Shown piece by piece: positions 20,883 to 29,171 of a stretch of 64,000 bases of DNA (positions are counted from its first letter, which is position 1; every line of letters starts with the position of its first letter). Below the pieces are notes generated by a model. The model did not search any database. It worked only from the letters and a program-made list of their open reading frames with translations, and was not told where the DNA came from. The stretch spans positions 248,001 through 312,000 of the forward strand of contig NZ_JAGIAW010000007.1 of the NCBI RefSeq assembly GCF_017744655.1. Reading direction: 5' to 3'. The translations under genes and the position numbers were made by a program. The DNA comes from Devosia sp. GTDB taxonomy: Bacteria; Pseudomonadota; Alphaproteobacteria; Rhizobiales; Devosiaceae.

Positions 20883-20971
20883 TCGCCGTTCTGTGACCTA
20901 TTCGGTCCCGGCGCTACCCTCGATGCCAACAGTCTGCTAACAGACTCGCGCTTGCGCTACTCGGACTCGCC

Positions 20972-21517
20972 ATGACCCAAAAGCCCTACGTCGTCGACGA
21001 ACTGATCTCCGCCAAGGCCATCGCCGCTCGCGTCGAAGCCCTCGCCAAAGAGATTTCGACCCACTTCGCCGACACCGACAAGCTGGTCGTCGTCGGGCTC
21101 CTGCGCGGCTCTTTCATCTTCATCGCCGACCTCGTCCGCGAACTCGACCTGCCGGTGGAAGTCGATTTCATCGAAGCGTCCTCCTATGGAAACGCGATGC
21201 AATCGAGCCGCGAGGTGCGCATTTTGAAAGACCTGCGCGGCGAGATCGCTGGCCGCGATGTCCTTGTTGTAGAAGACATTATCGACACCGGACACACCCT
21301 CAAGCACGTCCTCGAAATCCTCGAAACGCGCCATCCCCGCCGCATGGAAGTCTGCGCCCTGCTCTCGAAACCGAGCCGCCGCGAGACCAACATCGAAGCC
21401 AAATGGCTGGGCTTCGAAATCCCCGACCGGTTCGTTGTCGGCTATGGCATCGACTACGCCCAGCGCAACCGCAACCTCCCCCACATCGGCGCCGTCCGCT
21501 TCACCGAAGAAAATTAA
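20972..21517 (+). CDS. hpt: Hypoxanthine phosphoribosyltransferase
   Basis: A 181-residue type I phosphoribosyltransferase that salvages hypoxanthine (and often guanine) to IMP/GMP with PRPP. The PRPP loop [12 protein letters not shown] is at about residues 96-107, the base-hood segment [17 protein letters not shown] near 38, and the C-terminal [29 protein letters not shown] is diagnostic of Hpt. ATG 20972 has no strong ribosome-binding site but matches the family N-terminus. Confidence 0.93.
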   Translation: MTQKPYVVDELISAKAIAARVEALAKEISTHFADTDKLVVVGLLRGSFIFIADLVRELDLPVEVDFIEASSYGNAMQSSREVRILKDLRGEIAGRDVLVVEDIIDTGHTLKHVLEILETRHPRRMEVCALLSKPSRRETNIEAKWLGFEIPDRFVVGYGIDYAQRNRNLPHIGAVRFTEEN

Positions 21518-21598
21518 TCCCCGGCGGGATTAAACCCGCTACACTGGTGTTCTTCTCTTTGCGGGCCGCATCAAGCGCTCGCCAAGAGGAGACAAATC

Positions 21599-21991
21599 AT
21601 GATCCTGCGTTCGCTTCTCGCCGGTGCAGCGGCCCTCGCCCTCATCGTCGCCCCGACCTTTGCCACCGACTATCTCGGCGGCGCGGTCAAATCCACCGAC
21701 ATCAGCGGCAAGATGGTGCTGACCGATGCCAATGGCATGACCCTCTACATCTTCGACAAGGACACCGCCGGCGTCACCAATTGCTATGACACCTGCGCCG
21801 AAAAGTGGCCCCCGCTCTTCGCCGATGCCTCGGCCAAGGCTGAAGGTGACTTCACCCTGGTCGACCGTACCGATGGCACCAAGATGTGGGCCTACAAGTC
21901 CATGCCGCTTTACTACTGGTATGAAGACATGGCCCCCGGCGACATCAAGGGTGACGGCGTCGGTGGCGTCTGGCATCTTGCCATCGAATAA
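21599..21991 (+). CDS. Secreted-repeat (COG4315-type) periplasmic protein
   Basis: A 130-residue exported protein with signal MILRSLLAGAAALALIVAPTFA and two copies of the secreted repeat of unknown function (about 27-62: LTDANGMTLYIFDKDTAGVTNCYDTCAEKWPP; about 85-128: TDGTKMWAYKSMPLYYWYEDMAPGDIKGDGVGGVWHLA). The NCYDTC cysteine pair and WPP are family typical. Function is unproven. It lies 14 bases before an ECF sigma factor gene and is preceded by AAGAGGAGA, so it is probably the first gene of a three-gene unit and perhaps part of the signal that unit responds to. Confidence 0.85.
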   Translation: MILRSLLAGAAALALIVAPTFATDYLGGAVKSTDISGKMVLTDANGMTLYIFDKDTAGVTNCYDTCAEKWPPLFADASAKAEGDFTLVDRTDGTKMWAYKSMPLYYWYEDMAPGDIKGDGVGGVWHLAIE

Positions 21992-22005
21992 TATCGAGGC
22001 CTTTC

Positions 22006-22512
22006 TTGGTCGACATCCTTCACGAGATCGAGGCCGCTGTGCCGGCGCTCAGGCGATATGCCCGGGCGCTGACGCGCGACTTCGATCGCGCCGATGACCT
22101 CGTGCAGGATTGTCTCGAACGGGCCCTCGCCAAGCGCGGTCTCTTCCGGCCGAAAGGTCCGGTGCGCGCCTGGCTCTTCACCATTCTGGTCAATGTCCAC
22201 CGCAATAGCCTGCGCGGCACGCGTCGCCGCGGCGAGGTGGTGGATTTGGCCGATATTCCCGAGCTCTCGGTGCCAGCGCCGCAGCCCGGCCATATGGCGC
22301 TCGCCGAACTTGACCGCGCCATAGGCACGCTGCCAAACGAACAGAAGGAGGCCCTGCTACTGGTGACCCTTGAAGGCCTACCCTACGCCGAAGCAGCCCA
22401 AATCTTGGACATTCCGCTCGGCACACTGATGAGCCGGCTCGGCCGGGCCCGTGCCACGCTCAAGACCATGACTGGCACCCCTTCCGAACCGCATTTAAGA
22501 ACCGTGAAATGA
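22006..22512 (+). CDS. ECF-type RNA polymerase sigma factor
   Basis: A 168-residue sigma-70 family protein with region 2 (YARALTRDFDRADDLVQDCLERALAK, RAWLFTILVNVHRNS) and region 4 (LPNEQKEALLLVTLEGLPYAEAAQILDIPLGTLMSRLGRARATL) and no region 3, the ECF pattern. It starts with TTG 22006, fixed by GAGG 6 bases upstream. Its stop overlaps the anti-sigma start (ATGA). It would direct polymerase to a small envelope-stress regulon; the regulon is unknown. Confidence 0.93.
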   Translation: MVDILHEIEAAVPALRRYARALTRDFDRADDLVQDCLERALAKRGLFRPKGPVRAWLFTILVNVHRNSLRGTRRRGEVVDLADIPELSVPAPQPGHMALAELDRAIGTLPNEQKEALLLVTLEGLPYAEAAQILDIPLGTLMSRLGRARATLKTMTGTPSEPHLRTVK

Positions 22513-23300
22513 GCGAGATCAGCCGCGACACATTGATGGCCTATGCCGACGGCGCGCTCTCCCCGGCGGAGCGCGCGGAGGTGGACGCCTATCTCGCCGA
22601 TCGCCCGGACGCGGCAACTGAAGTCGCGCTGATGCAGCGTCAGGCAAATGCCATTCGCACGCTTTATGGACCGGTCGCCGCCGAGCCCGTGCCGCCGCGC
22701 CTCTCGGTCGACAAGCTGCTTCAAACCCAACAAAAGCGCCGCAGCAGATTCTGGACCAGCGCCGCCGCCGCCGTCGTCCTCGTTGGTCTCGGCCTCGGCT
22801 CCGGCTGGCTACTCCGCGGCCAGGCGGATACGCCCGGCATCGCTGATCAGCTCATCGCCGACGCCGTCAGCGCCCACACTGTCTATGTCCTCGAAAACCG
22901 CCACGCCGTGGAAGTAAACGGCGCCGATAGCGAGCACCTGTCCTCCTGGCTCTCTAACCGGCTGCAGACGACGCTTGCCATGCCTGATCTCAGCGCCTCG
23001 GGCCTCACCTTCCTCGGCGGCCGCCTGCTTCCCGCCCCCAATGTGCCCGGGGGACGCGCAGCGCAGCTCATGTACGAAGACACTACCGGCGCCCGCCTGA
23101 CGCTCTATGTGACTCCTTCGCCCGGTCCCAATACGCCAAGCTATGAGCTGGCCAATCTCGGTCTCGATACGGCGCTCTTCTGGGCCGACGATGTCATCAG
23201 TTGCACCATCACCGCCCCCTACCCGGCCGACAGACTGCAAGCCATCGCCAAGACGGTATTCTCGCAGCTCAATCCGTCCGGACCGGATTATCGGACCTGA
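22509..23300 (+). CDS. Membrane-bound anti-sigma factor
   Basis: A 263-residue protein. Residues 1-75 are a cytoplasmic anti-sigma domain (DTLMAYADGALSPAERAEVDAYLADRPD) without the zinc HxxxCxxC motif, then one membrane helix at about 79-100 (AAAAVVLVGLGLGSGWLL), and a periplasmic domain. It would hold the upstream ECF sigma factor at the membrane until a periplasmic signal arrives. It is coupled to the sigma gene by an ATGA overlap. It resembles the alphaproteobacterial COG5662 group. Confidence 0.88.
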   Translation: MSEISRDTLMAYADGALSPAERAEVDAYLADRPDAATEVALMQRQANAIRTLYGPVAAEPVPPRLSVDKLLQTQQKRRSRFWTSAAAAVVLVGLGLGSGWLLRGQADTPGIADQLIADAVSAHTVYVLENRHAVEVNGADSEHLSSWLSNRLQTTLAMPDLSASGLTFLGGRLLPAPNVPGGRAAQLMYEDTTGARLTLYVTPSPGPNTPSYELANLGLDTALFWADDVISCTITAPYPADRLQAIAKTVFSQLNPSGPDYRT

Positions 23301-23303
23301 AAC

Positions 23304-23332
23304 AAAAAGGCCGGGTCTCCCCGGCCTTTTGA
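23304..23332. terminator. Bidirectional terminator between anti-sigma and opp operon
   Basis: AAAAGGCCGGG-TCT-CCCCGGCCTTTT: a GC stem flanked by A and T runs, so it works for both converging transcripts. Confidence 0.9.
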
Positions 23333-23335
23333 TCT

Positions 23336-24208
23336 CTACGCCGCCTTGGCAGCAGCTCTGCGCAGCTTGCGCCGCTCTTCGCGGCGTTCCATTTCCACCT
23401 TGGGATCAGGCACCGGCACCGAGGCAATCAGGCGCTTGGTGTAATCGTGGTGCGGGTCCATAGTCACCTGTTCCGCCTCGCCGATCTCAACCACTTCGCC
23501 GAAATAGAGCACCATGATGCGCTGGGCGATGTGCCGGACAACGGCGATATCGTGCGAAATGAACAGGAGCGAAATGCCCAGTTCCTTCTGCAGGTCCATC
23601 AAGAGGTTGACCACCTGAGCGCGGATCGACACGTCGAGCGCCGACACGGCCTCGTCGCAGATGATCAGCTTGGGATTGGTGATCAAAGCCCGCGCAATGC
23701 CGATACGCTGGCACTGGCCGCCCGAGAACTCGTGCGGATACTTGTTGATCATGGTCGGCAGCAGGCCAACCTTCTGCATCATCTCGGCGACCCGGACCGC
23801 CCGCTCGGCCTTGCCGATATTGGGCATGTGGATTTTGAGCGGCTCGGCGATGATATCGCCCGCCGTCATGCGGGGATTGAGCGAGGCCAGAGGATCCTGG
23901 AAGATCATCTGGATATCCTTGCGCAGGTCCAGAAGCTCGTTCGAGTTCATCTTCTGGATATCACGGCCAAGCCACACCGCTTCGCCCGCACTCGCCGGCA
24001 GCAGCCGGATGATCGCGCGCGACAGCGTGGACTTGCCGCAACCGCTTTCGCCCACGATGCCAAGCGTCTCGCCCTGATAGAGGTCGAAGGACACGCCCTT
24101 GACCGCACGCAGGATTTTCTTGCCGCCGAAAAGTCCGTTGGAGCCGAGGGTGAATTCCACCGACAGATCACGGACTTTCAGGATGGGTTCTCTTTCGCTC
24201 GCGCTCAT
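23336..24208 (-). CDS. oppF: Oligopeptide ABC transporter ATP-binding protein OppF
   Basis: A 290-residue ATPase of the peptide/nickel ABC importer family. Walker A GESGCGKSTLS near residue 53, Q-loop MIFQDPLASLNPRM, signature LSGG-equivalent FSGGQCQRIGIARAL, Walker B LIICDEAVSALDVS and H-loop FISHDIAVV. It pairs with OppD to power peptide uptake. The start overlaps the oppD stop by ATGA; it is the last gene of the operon. The C-terminus is short and basic, ending at a bidirectional terminator. Confidence 0.9.
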   Translation of the reverse strand: MSASEREPILKVRDLSVEFTLGSNGLFGGKKILRAVKGVSFDLYQGETLGIVGESGCGKSTLSRAIIRLLPASAGEAVWLGRDIQKMNSNELLDLRKDIQMIFQDPLASLNPRMTAGDIIAEPLKIHMPNIGKAERAVRVAEMMQKVGLLPTMINKYPHEFSGGQCQRIGIARALITNPKLIICDEAVSALDVSIRAQVVNLLMDLQKELGISLLFISHDIAVVRHIAQRIMVLYFGEVVEIGEAEQVTMDPHHDYTKRLIASVPVPDPKVEMERREERRKLRRAAAKAA

Positions 24209-25047
24209 GCTTCACCCTTTGCGGCCATAAAGTCGTAGGAAACGGTCGACAGGCGATCGACCTTCTTGTCGAGCCGCGGCACCGCCGCCAGGAGCCCCTG
24301 TGTATAGGGATGCTCGGGCTTGTCGAAGATATCGGCGGTCTTGCGATATTCCATCACCCGCCCGTCGAACATCACCAGCGTATCCTCGCAGGTGCCCGCG
24401 ACGATGCCGAGATCGTGGGTGATGAGGATGATGGCGGTGTTGAAATCTTCCTGCAGGTCGACGAGGAGATCAATGATCTCGGCCTGCACGGTCACATCGA
24501 GCGCCGTGGTCGGTTCGTCGGCGATGAGCAGCTCTGGGCTACACAGCAGCGCCATGGCGATCATCACGCGCTGACGCATACCGCCCGAAAACTCGTGCGG
24601 ATACATATGCACACGGTTCTTCGCGTCCGGAATCCGCACCGCTTCGAGCATGCGCACGCTCTCGGCCAGCGCCGCCGCGTGGCTCATACCACGGTGCAGT
24701 TCCAGCACTTCCGTCATCTGCCGCGAGATGCGCAGATAGGGATTAAGCGAGGTCATCGGATCCTGGAAGATGATCCCGATGCGCTCGGCGCGGTAGGACC
24801 TCAACTCCTTGGTCGGGAGGTTGAGGATTTCCTTGCCATCGAACATGACCGAGCCGGAGGCGCGACCGTTCTTTGGCAGCAGCCCCATCAGCGCGAAGGC
24901 GCCCTGGGTCTTGCCCGAACCGCTTTCGCCCACAATGGCAAGCGTCTTGCCCTTTTCGAGCGTGTAGTTGAGATCCTTCACTGCATGGACGGGGCCGTCA
25001 TGCGTGAGGAAGTCGATCTTGAGATTCTTGACTTCTAGCAATGCCAT
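24205..25047 (-). CDS. oppD: Oligopeptide ABC transporter ATP-binding protein OppD
   Basis: A 280-residue ATPase. Walker A GESGSGKTQ near residue 39, Q-loop IFQDPMTSLNPYLRI, signature FSGGMRQRVMIAMAL, Walker B LLIADEPTTALDVTVQ, H-loop LITHDLGIV, and the C-terminal EHPYTQGLLAAVPRLD segment of OppD/DppD proteins. At 280 residues it is somewhat shorter than typical OppD (about 320) because the C-terminal 4Fe-4S/OB tail is truncated. Twelve bases separate it from oppC. Confidence 0.9.
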   Translation of the reverse strand: MALLEVKNLKIDFLTHDGPVHAVKDLNYTLEKGKTLAIVGESGSGKTQGAFALMGLLPKNGRASGSVMFDGKEILNLPTKELRSYRAERIGIIFQDPMTSLNPYLRISRQMTEVLELHRGMSHAAALAESVRMLEAVRIPDAKNRVHMYPHEFSGGMRQRVMIAMALLCSPELLIADEPTTALDVTVQAEIIDLLVDLQEDFNTAIILITHDLGIVAGTCEDTLVMFDGRVMEYRKTADIFDKPEHPYTQGLLAAVPRLDKKVDRLSTVSYDFMAAKGEA

Positions 25048-25059
25048 AACTGTGCCTCC

Positions 25060-25980
25060 TTACCGGTCTTTCGGGTCGAGCGCGTCGCGCAGACCGTCGC
25101 CGATATAGGTGAGGCAGAGCAGCAGCGTGACGAGCACGGCTGCCGGTCCCAACAGCATCCAGGGCAGCACTTCCGCCACCGGCGCACCGGCAGAGATGAG
25201 AGTGCCAAGAGACGTCTGCGGTTCCTGCACACCAAGGCCGAGGTAAGACAGAAAACTTTCCGCGATGATGATCTCGGGGATCGTCAAGGTGGCATAGATC
25301 ACGACGGGCCCGGAAAGGTTGGGCACGATGTGACGCATGATGATGGCGAAAGGCTTTGCCCCGCTCGCACGGGCCGCTTCGATGAACTCCTTCTCCTTGA
25401 TGGAGAGGGTCTGTCCACGCACGATACGCGCCATGGTCAGCCATTCGATCGCACCGATACCGACGAAGAGCAGCACCGGATTACGCCCGAACATCACGAC
25501 GAGGATGATGACGAAGAGGATGTAGGGCAGCGCATACATGACGTCGACGAAGCGCATCATCAGCGAGTCGACGCGACCACCGAAATAGCCCGACACAGCG
25601 CCATAGATGACGCCGATGGTGACCGAAACCACGGTTGCCACGGCCGCCACGATCAGGCTCATCTGCGTGCCCTGCAGCACGCGGGCAAGCATGTCGCGAC
25701 CGTTCTGGTCGGTGCCGAGGAAGTGGCCCTTATCGAAATCAGGTGGCTTGCGGATGGAGGTCCAGTCAACTTCCGAATAACCCCACGGCACGAAATAGGG
25801 GCCGATGAAGGCAACGAGGATGATCAGAACGACGATCCCGATCGAAACGACCGCAGCCTTGTTCTTGGACAGGCGTCGCAGCGCGTCCTGTGTCAGGGAA
25901 CGGCCCTTGGGCGCGTCGAGCACGGCCAGCTTGTTGGCGTAGTCCGTCAGGACCTGGTCTTTACCGGTAAGGCCGGGCAT
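25060..25980 (-). CDS. oppC: Oligopeptide ABC transporter permease OppC
   Basis: A 306-residue inner-membrane permease: an N-terminal OppC extension, a first helix (AAVVSIGIVVLIILVAFIG), then the BPD_transp_1 domain with the EAA loop EAARASGAKPFAIIMRHIVPNL. It forms the channel with OppB. Its start overlaps the oppB stop (TGATG). Confidence 0.92.
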   Translation of the reverse strand: MPGLTGKDQVLTDYANKLAVLDAPKGRSLTQDALRRLSKNKAAVVSIGIVVLIILVAFIGPYFVPWGYSEVDWTSIRKPPDFDKGHFLGTDQNGRDMLARVLQGTQMSLIVAAVATVVSVTIGVIYGAVSGYFGGRVDSLMMRFVDVMYALPYILFVIILVVMFGRNPVLLFVGIGAIEWLTMARIVRGQTLSIKEKEFIEAARASGAKPFAIIMRHIVPNLSGPVVIYATLTIPEIIIAESFLSYLGLGVQEPQTSLGTLISAGAPVAEVLPWMLLGPAAVLVTLLLCLTYIGDGLRDALDPKDR

Positions 25981-26903
25981 CAGCGATACCTCACCTTGGG
26001 GTCGAGCCAGGCATAGACGAGGTCGACGATCAGATTGAGGGCGAGGATGATGAACATGTAGAGGATCGTCGTGCCGAGCACGATGCCATAGTCGCGGTTG
26101 AGCGCCGCGGTCACGAAGTACTTGCCGATACCGGGAAGGCCAAAGATCTGCTCAACGGCCAGCGAGCCGGTAAGGAGATAGGAAAGGCCCGGTCCGAGAT
26201 AGGACACGACGGGCAGAAGCGCCGGCTTGATGGCGTGACGCGCCAGAACCAGACGCTCGCCAAGCCCCTTGGCACGGGCCGTTCGCACATAGTTGGAGCC
26301 CAGCACTTCGATCATCGAGCCACGCATGAGGCGGCTGATACGTGCCGCATGCGGCCAGGCGAGCACCGTCACCGGCAGAATCAAATGAGCGATGGACCCG
26401 GAAACCCAGCCACCCGCCGGCAGCCAGCGCAGATGCACGGCAAAGCCGAGCTGCAGCAGGGCGGCATTGAGGAAATTGGGAATGACCACGCCGATCATCA
26501 CAATCAGCACCAGCACATAGTCCGGCCACTTGTTCTGGTTCACCGCGGCAATGATGCCGGCGACGACGCCGATGGCAGTGGCGATCACGAAGGCATAAAG
26601 CGCCAGCGTCAGCGTGAACGGGAAGCCGATGCGGATCAGGTCCGCGACGCGGAAGCCGTCGATCACCATGGAGGGGCCAAGGTCACCCTGCAGCAGACGC
26701 CCCACATAAATGAAGTACTGCATGATCAGCGGTTGATCGAGGCTGTAATGCGCACGCAGGTTGGCCAGCACGGTCGGCGGCAGCGCGCGCTCGCCGTCGA
26801 AGGGGCCACCGGGCGCCAGGCGAAGAATGAAAAAACAGACTGTAACGGCGATCAGTGCAATCGGAATAGCCGAAAGCACGCGCCGGAAGGCATAGGCCAA
26901 CAT
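25980..26903 (-). CDS. oppB: Oligopeptide ABC transporter permease OppB
   Basis: A 307-residue permease with six predicted helices: N-terminal MLAYAFRRVLSAIPIALIAVTVCFFILRLAPGGPF, the EAA-type loop VRTARAKGLGERLVLARHAIKPALLP, and a C-terminal LNLIVDLVYAWLDPKVRY typical of OppB/DppB. It is separated from oppA by a 164-base gap with two hairpins, and joined to oppC by a TGATG overlap. Confidence 0.92.
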   Translation of the reverse strand: MLAYAFRRVLSAIPIALIAVTVCFFILRLAPGGPFDGERALPPTVLANLRAHYSLDQPLIMQYFIYVGRLLQGDLGPSMVIDGFRVADLIRIGFPFTLTLALYAFVIATAIGVVAGIIAAVNQNKWPDYVLVLIVMIGVVIPNFLNAALLQLGFAVHLRWLPAGGWVSGSIAHLILPVTVLAWPHAARISRLMRGSMIEVLGSNYVRTARAKGLGERLVLARHAIKPALLPVVSYLGPGLSYLLTGSLAVEQIFGLPGIGKYFVTAALNRDYGIVLGTTILYMFIILALNLIVDLVYAWLDPKVRYR

Positions 26904-26920
26904 GTGTTAGGACTCCAAGG

Positions 26921-26966
26921 GCATCGGACCGAAAAGTGCAAAGCGGTTTTCGGACCTATCCGATGC
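26921..26966. repeat. RIME-like palindromic repeat between oppA and oppB
   Basis: Outer arms GCATCGGA (26921-26928) and TCCGATGC (26959-26966) with inner arms CCGAAAA and TTTTCGG: a cruciform-type element of the GCATCGG-CCGAAAA style common in Hyphomicrobiales. A related element is at 49481-49525. Confidence 0.6.
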
Positions 26967-27027
26967 TCTATTAAACCTCCGAAGCGCCGGAAACGGAAAG
27001 GCCGGGGGGCGCTATACGGCAAAAGAA

Positions 27028-27052
27028 CCGTGGGGGCCGCTGGCCCCCACGA
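27028..27052 (-). terminator. Intercistronic hairpin after oppA
   Basis: GTGGGGGCC (27030-27038) and GGCCCCCAC (27042-27050) form a perfect 9-bp stem with a 3-base loop. In the leftward direction GGTTCTTTT follows. It probably protects the oppA mRNA and partly terminates, giving more binding protein than permease. Confidence 0.65.
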
Positions 27053-27067
27053 TCTCATTTTTTCCGC

Positions 27068-28684
27068 TTATTCCGACTTCGAGAGCCAGCGGGTGCGGAA
27101 GATGTTCTTGGCGTTCTCTTCGAAGCCCGAAATCTTGGGCGATACGACGTCCTTGGACACGTACCAGTAGATCGGGATCGCAGCGAATTCGTCCATGGCG
27201 ATCTTTTCGGCATTGGCAAGCAGCTTGCCGCGGGCGACGAGATCGAGTTCGGTCGAAGCCTGCTTCATGAGGTCATCATATTCGGCGTTGGAATAACGGC
27301 CGTAGTTGTTGCCCCAGTTCATCGTGCCGTCCTGGCTGATGCCAGTCTTGAGCAGGTCGAGCGTGTTGGACGGATCGTTGTAGTCGAGCAGCCAGCCGGC
27401 ACGGCCGACCTGGAAGTCGCCAGCGCGCAGTGCGTCGTAGTGCACGGCGGTTTCGGCGTTGAACAGCTCAACCTTGACACCGAGCGGCTCCCACATGGCG
27501 GCAATCGCCACGGCGATGCGCTGGTGGTTGTCATTGGTGTTGTAGCGCAGCTGCAGGGTCAGCGGCTTGTCCGGACCATAACCGGCTTCGGTCATGAGTT
27601 CCTTGGCATGGGCAACACGCTCTTCATAGGGAATGGAAGCCCATTCCGGAGCATAGGCCGTGTCGACATAGTTGTTGGTGCCCGGCGGGACCCAGCCATA
27701 GGCCGGCAGTTCGCCGGTGCCCAGGATATCGGGCCCGATGACTTCGCGAACGACGGTGGTCGAGAGCGCTTCACGAATACGGACGTCGGAGAGCACCTGG
27801 CCCTCTTCCTGGTTCATCACATAGTAGTAGACGCCGAGGAACGGCACCACGTGAGCCTGGCCCGGCATATTGTCCTGCAGCCACTGATACTGATCAGCGG
27901 GGAAGTCGGTCAGGATGTCGAATTCACCAGCGCGATAGCGGTTGAGCGCCGCGGCCTGATCTTCGAGCACGTGGTAGAACACTTCGTCGATCTGGACATT
28001 GGCGGCATCGTAGTAGTCGGCGTTCTTTTCCGAACGGACATAGGAGCCCGGCAGCCATTCCTTGATCAGGTACGGGCCATTGCCGACGATGTTCTCGACC
28101 TTGGTCCAGTCATCGCCGAACTTCTCGACGAGATGCTTCGGCACCGGATAGGCGGTGTAGTGGGTCAGCGCGTCGAGGAAGAACGGGGTCGGCGCTTCGA
28201 GGGTGATTTCGAGCGTCTTGTCGTCGATAGCCTTGACGCCGAGCTCGTTGAAATCGGTGATTTCACCCGAGTTGATCTTTTCCGAGTTCTTGATCGGGAA
28301 CTGCAGGTAAGCGTAGTCCGCAGCAGTTGCCGGGTTGAACAGACGCTGGAAGGCGAAGACGAAGTCGCCAGCGGTCACCGGAGTGCCATCGGACCACTGA
28401 ATGCCATCACGCAGCTTGAAGGTGTAGACGGTGCCGTCTTCCGAGATTTCCCAGCTTTCGGCCTGGCCCGGAATGGCTTCAGCCTTGGCATTCTCGGTCA
28501 GCAGACCTTCGATATAGTCGCCGATAACGCGGTTTTCCCAGTCGCCCGAGGCCTTGTGCGGATCCAGCGTGCCCGGATCGCCACCATTGTGCATCTGCAG
28601 GGTCACGGCGGAAGCCGCCGTCGACATCATCAGCGCCATGGCGCCGGCAGTCGCAATCGCCTTAATGGCAGTGGTGAACTTCAT
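27068..28684 (-). CDS. oppA: Peptide ABC transporter substrate-binding protein OppA
   Basis: A 538-residue periplasmic binding protein of the SBP_bac_5 family. Start ATG 28684 follows AAGGAGAT and opens the signal peptide MKFTTAIKAIATAGAMALMMSTAASA. The mature protein has the family opening NGGDPGTLDPHKASGDWE, VYTFKLRDGIQWSDGTPVTAGDFVFAFQRL, and LRYNTNDNHQRIAVAIAAMWEPLGVKVEL. The pattern is oligopeptide (OppA/MppA-like) rather than dipeptide or nickel binding. It is first in the leftward opp operon, ahead of a hairpin and oppBCDF. Confidence 0.9.
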   Translation of the reverse strand: MKFTTAIKAIATAGAMALMMSTAASAVTLQMHNGGDPGTLDPHKASGDWENRVIGDYIEGLLTENAKAEAIPGQAESWEISEDGTVYTFKLRDGIQWSDGTPVTAGDFVFAFQRLFNPATAADYAYLQFPIKNSEKINSGEITDFNELGVKAIDDKTLEITLEAPTPFFLDALTHYTAYPVPKHLVEKFGDDWTKVENIVGNGPYLIKEWLPGSYVRSEKNADYYDAANVQIDEVFYHVLEDQAAALNRYRAGEFDILTDFPADQYQWLQDNMPGQAHVVPFLGVYYYVMNQEEGQVLSDVRIREALSTTVVREVIGPDILGTGELPAYGWVPPGTNNYVDTAYAPEWASIPYEERVAHAKELMTEAGYGPDKPLTLQLRYNTNDNHQRIAVAIAAMWEPLGVKVELFNAETAVHYDALRAGDFQVGRAGWLLDYNDPSNTLDLLKTGISQDGTMNWGNNYGRYSNAEYDDLMKQASTELDLVARGKLLANAEKIAMDEFAAIPIYWYVSKDVVSPKISGFEENAKNIFRTRWLSKSE

Positions 28685-29009
28685 TCTCGTCCCATCTCCT
28701 TGTGGAATTCTTGAGCTTGTTGACCCGCATGTTTGCCCACGCGGCTCCACCCCTTACGCAAAGGGTTTGTCCCTTCGGTCAAGATTGCTGGACGGTATCT
28801 TGCAAAAGCGTCCACTGACAAGCAAAACATTGACCTAAGCGTAAACGTGCGTCTTTTTGTTAACATCTCGGAAGCCATAGCAAGGCTTTTCACTTCACAA
28901 TTGTTTGGCAGCAGCACTTTCCGCAAACCTGCCGAAAGACAAAAAGGCACCCCTGCGCGGGACGCAGCGGTGCCTTTGAATTTTCCGTGGGGCGAATTGG
29001 CGCAGGGCG
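28685..29009. other. Promoter region of oppA and terminator of the fad operon
   Basis: A 325-base gap. The right part holds the fad operon terminator (28937-28978). The left part is AT-richer than its surroundings and must hold the leftward oppA promoter. I cannot fix -35/-10 boxes with confidence. A CGTAAACGT 9-mer at 28841-28849 resembles the core of the proposed MerR operators of the fad genes but lacks the flanks. Confidence 0.4.
28937..28978 (-). terminator. Rho-independent terminator of the fadEJI operon
   Basis: In the leftward direction CAAAGGCACC (28977-28968) pairs with GGTGCCTTTT (28951-28942), with an inner GCTGCG/CGCAG stem, followed by TTTTTGTCTTTC. Confidence 0.85.
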
Positions 29010-29171
29010 TCAGCCGATAAGGCCGGCCTGCTGGACGAAATAGATAACCAGCGCCAAAGCCAACAGCACGACAAAAGGCAGCCAGTTCGGCATGGGCCCT
29101 CTAGGCGGCCGGACCTTTGGGGGTTCGGGCTGCTTTTCGGGCCGGCGGAATTTTACGACATTGTCACTCAT
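29010..29171 (-). CDS. Small single-pass membrane protein
   Basis: A 53-residue protein: MSDNVVKFRRPEKQPEPPKVRPP-type basic and proline-rich cytoplasmic part (1-30), then one membrane helix at about 32-50 (LPFVVLLALALVIYFV). Small proteins opening with MSDNVVKFR are common in Hyphomicrobiales genomes; none has a proven function as far as I know. Its ATG overlaps the thiolase stop (ATGA), so it is translated with the fatty-acid operon, and a terminator follows it. Confidence 0.75.
   Translation of the reverse strand: MSDNVVKFRRPEKQPEPPKVRPPRGPMPNWLPFVVLLALALVIYFVQQAGLIG

Noticed and set aside
28836..28852. AGCGTAAACGTGC upstream of oppA as a third MerR operator
   Set aside because: Only the nine-base core matches the fad operators; the TTxAC flanks are absent and the gene is functionally unrelated.
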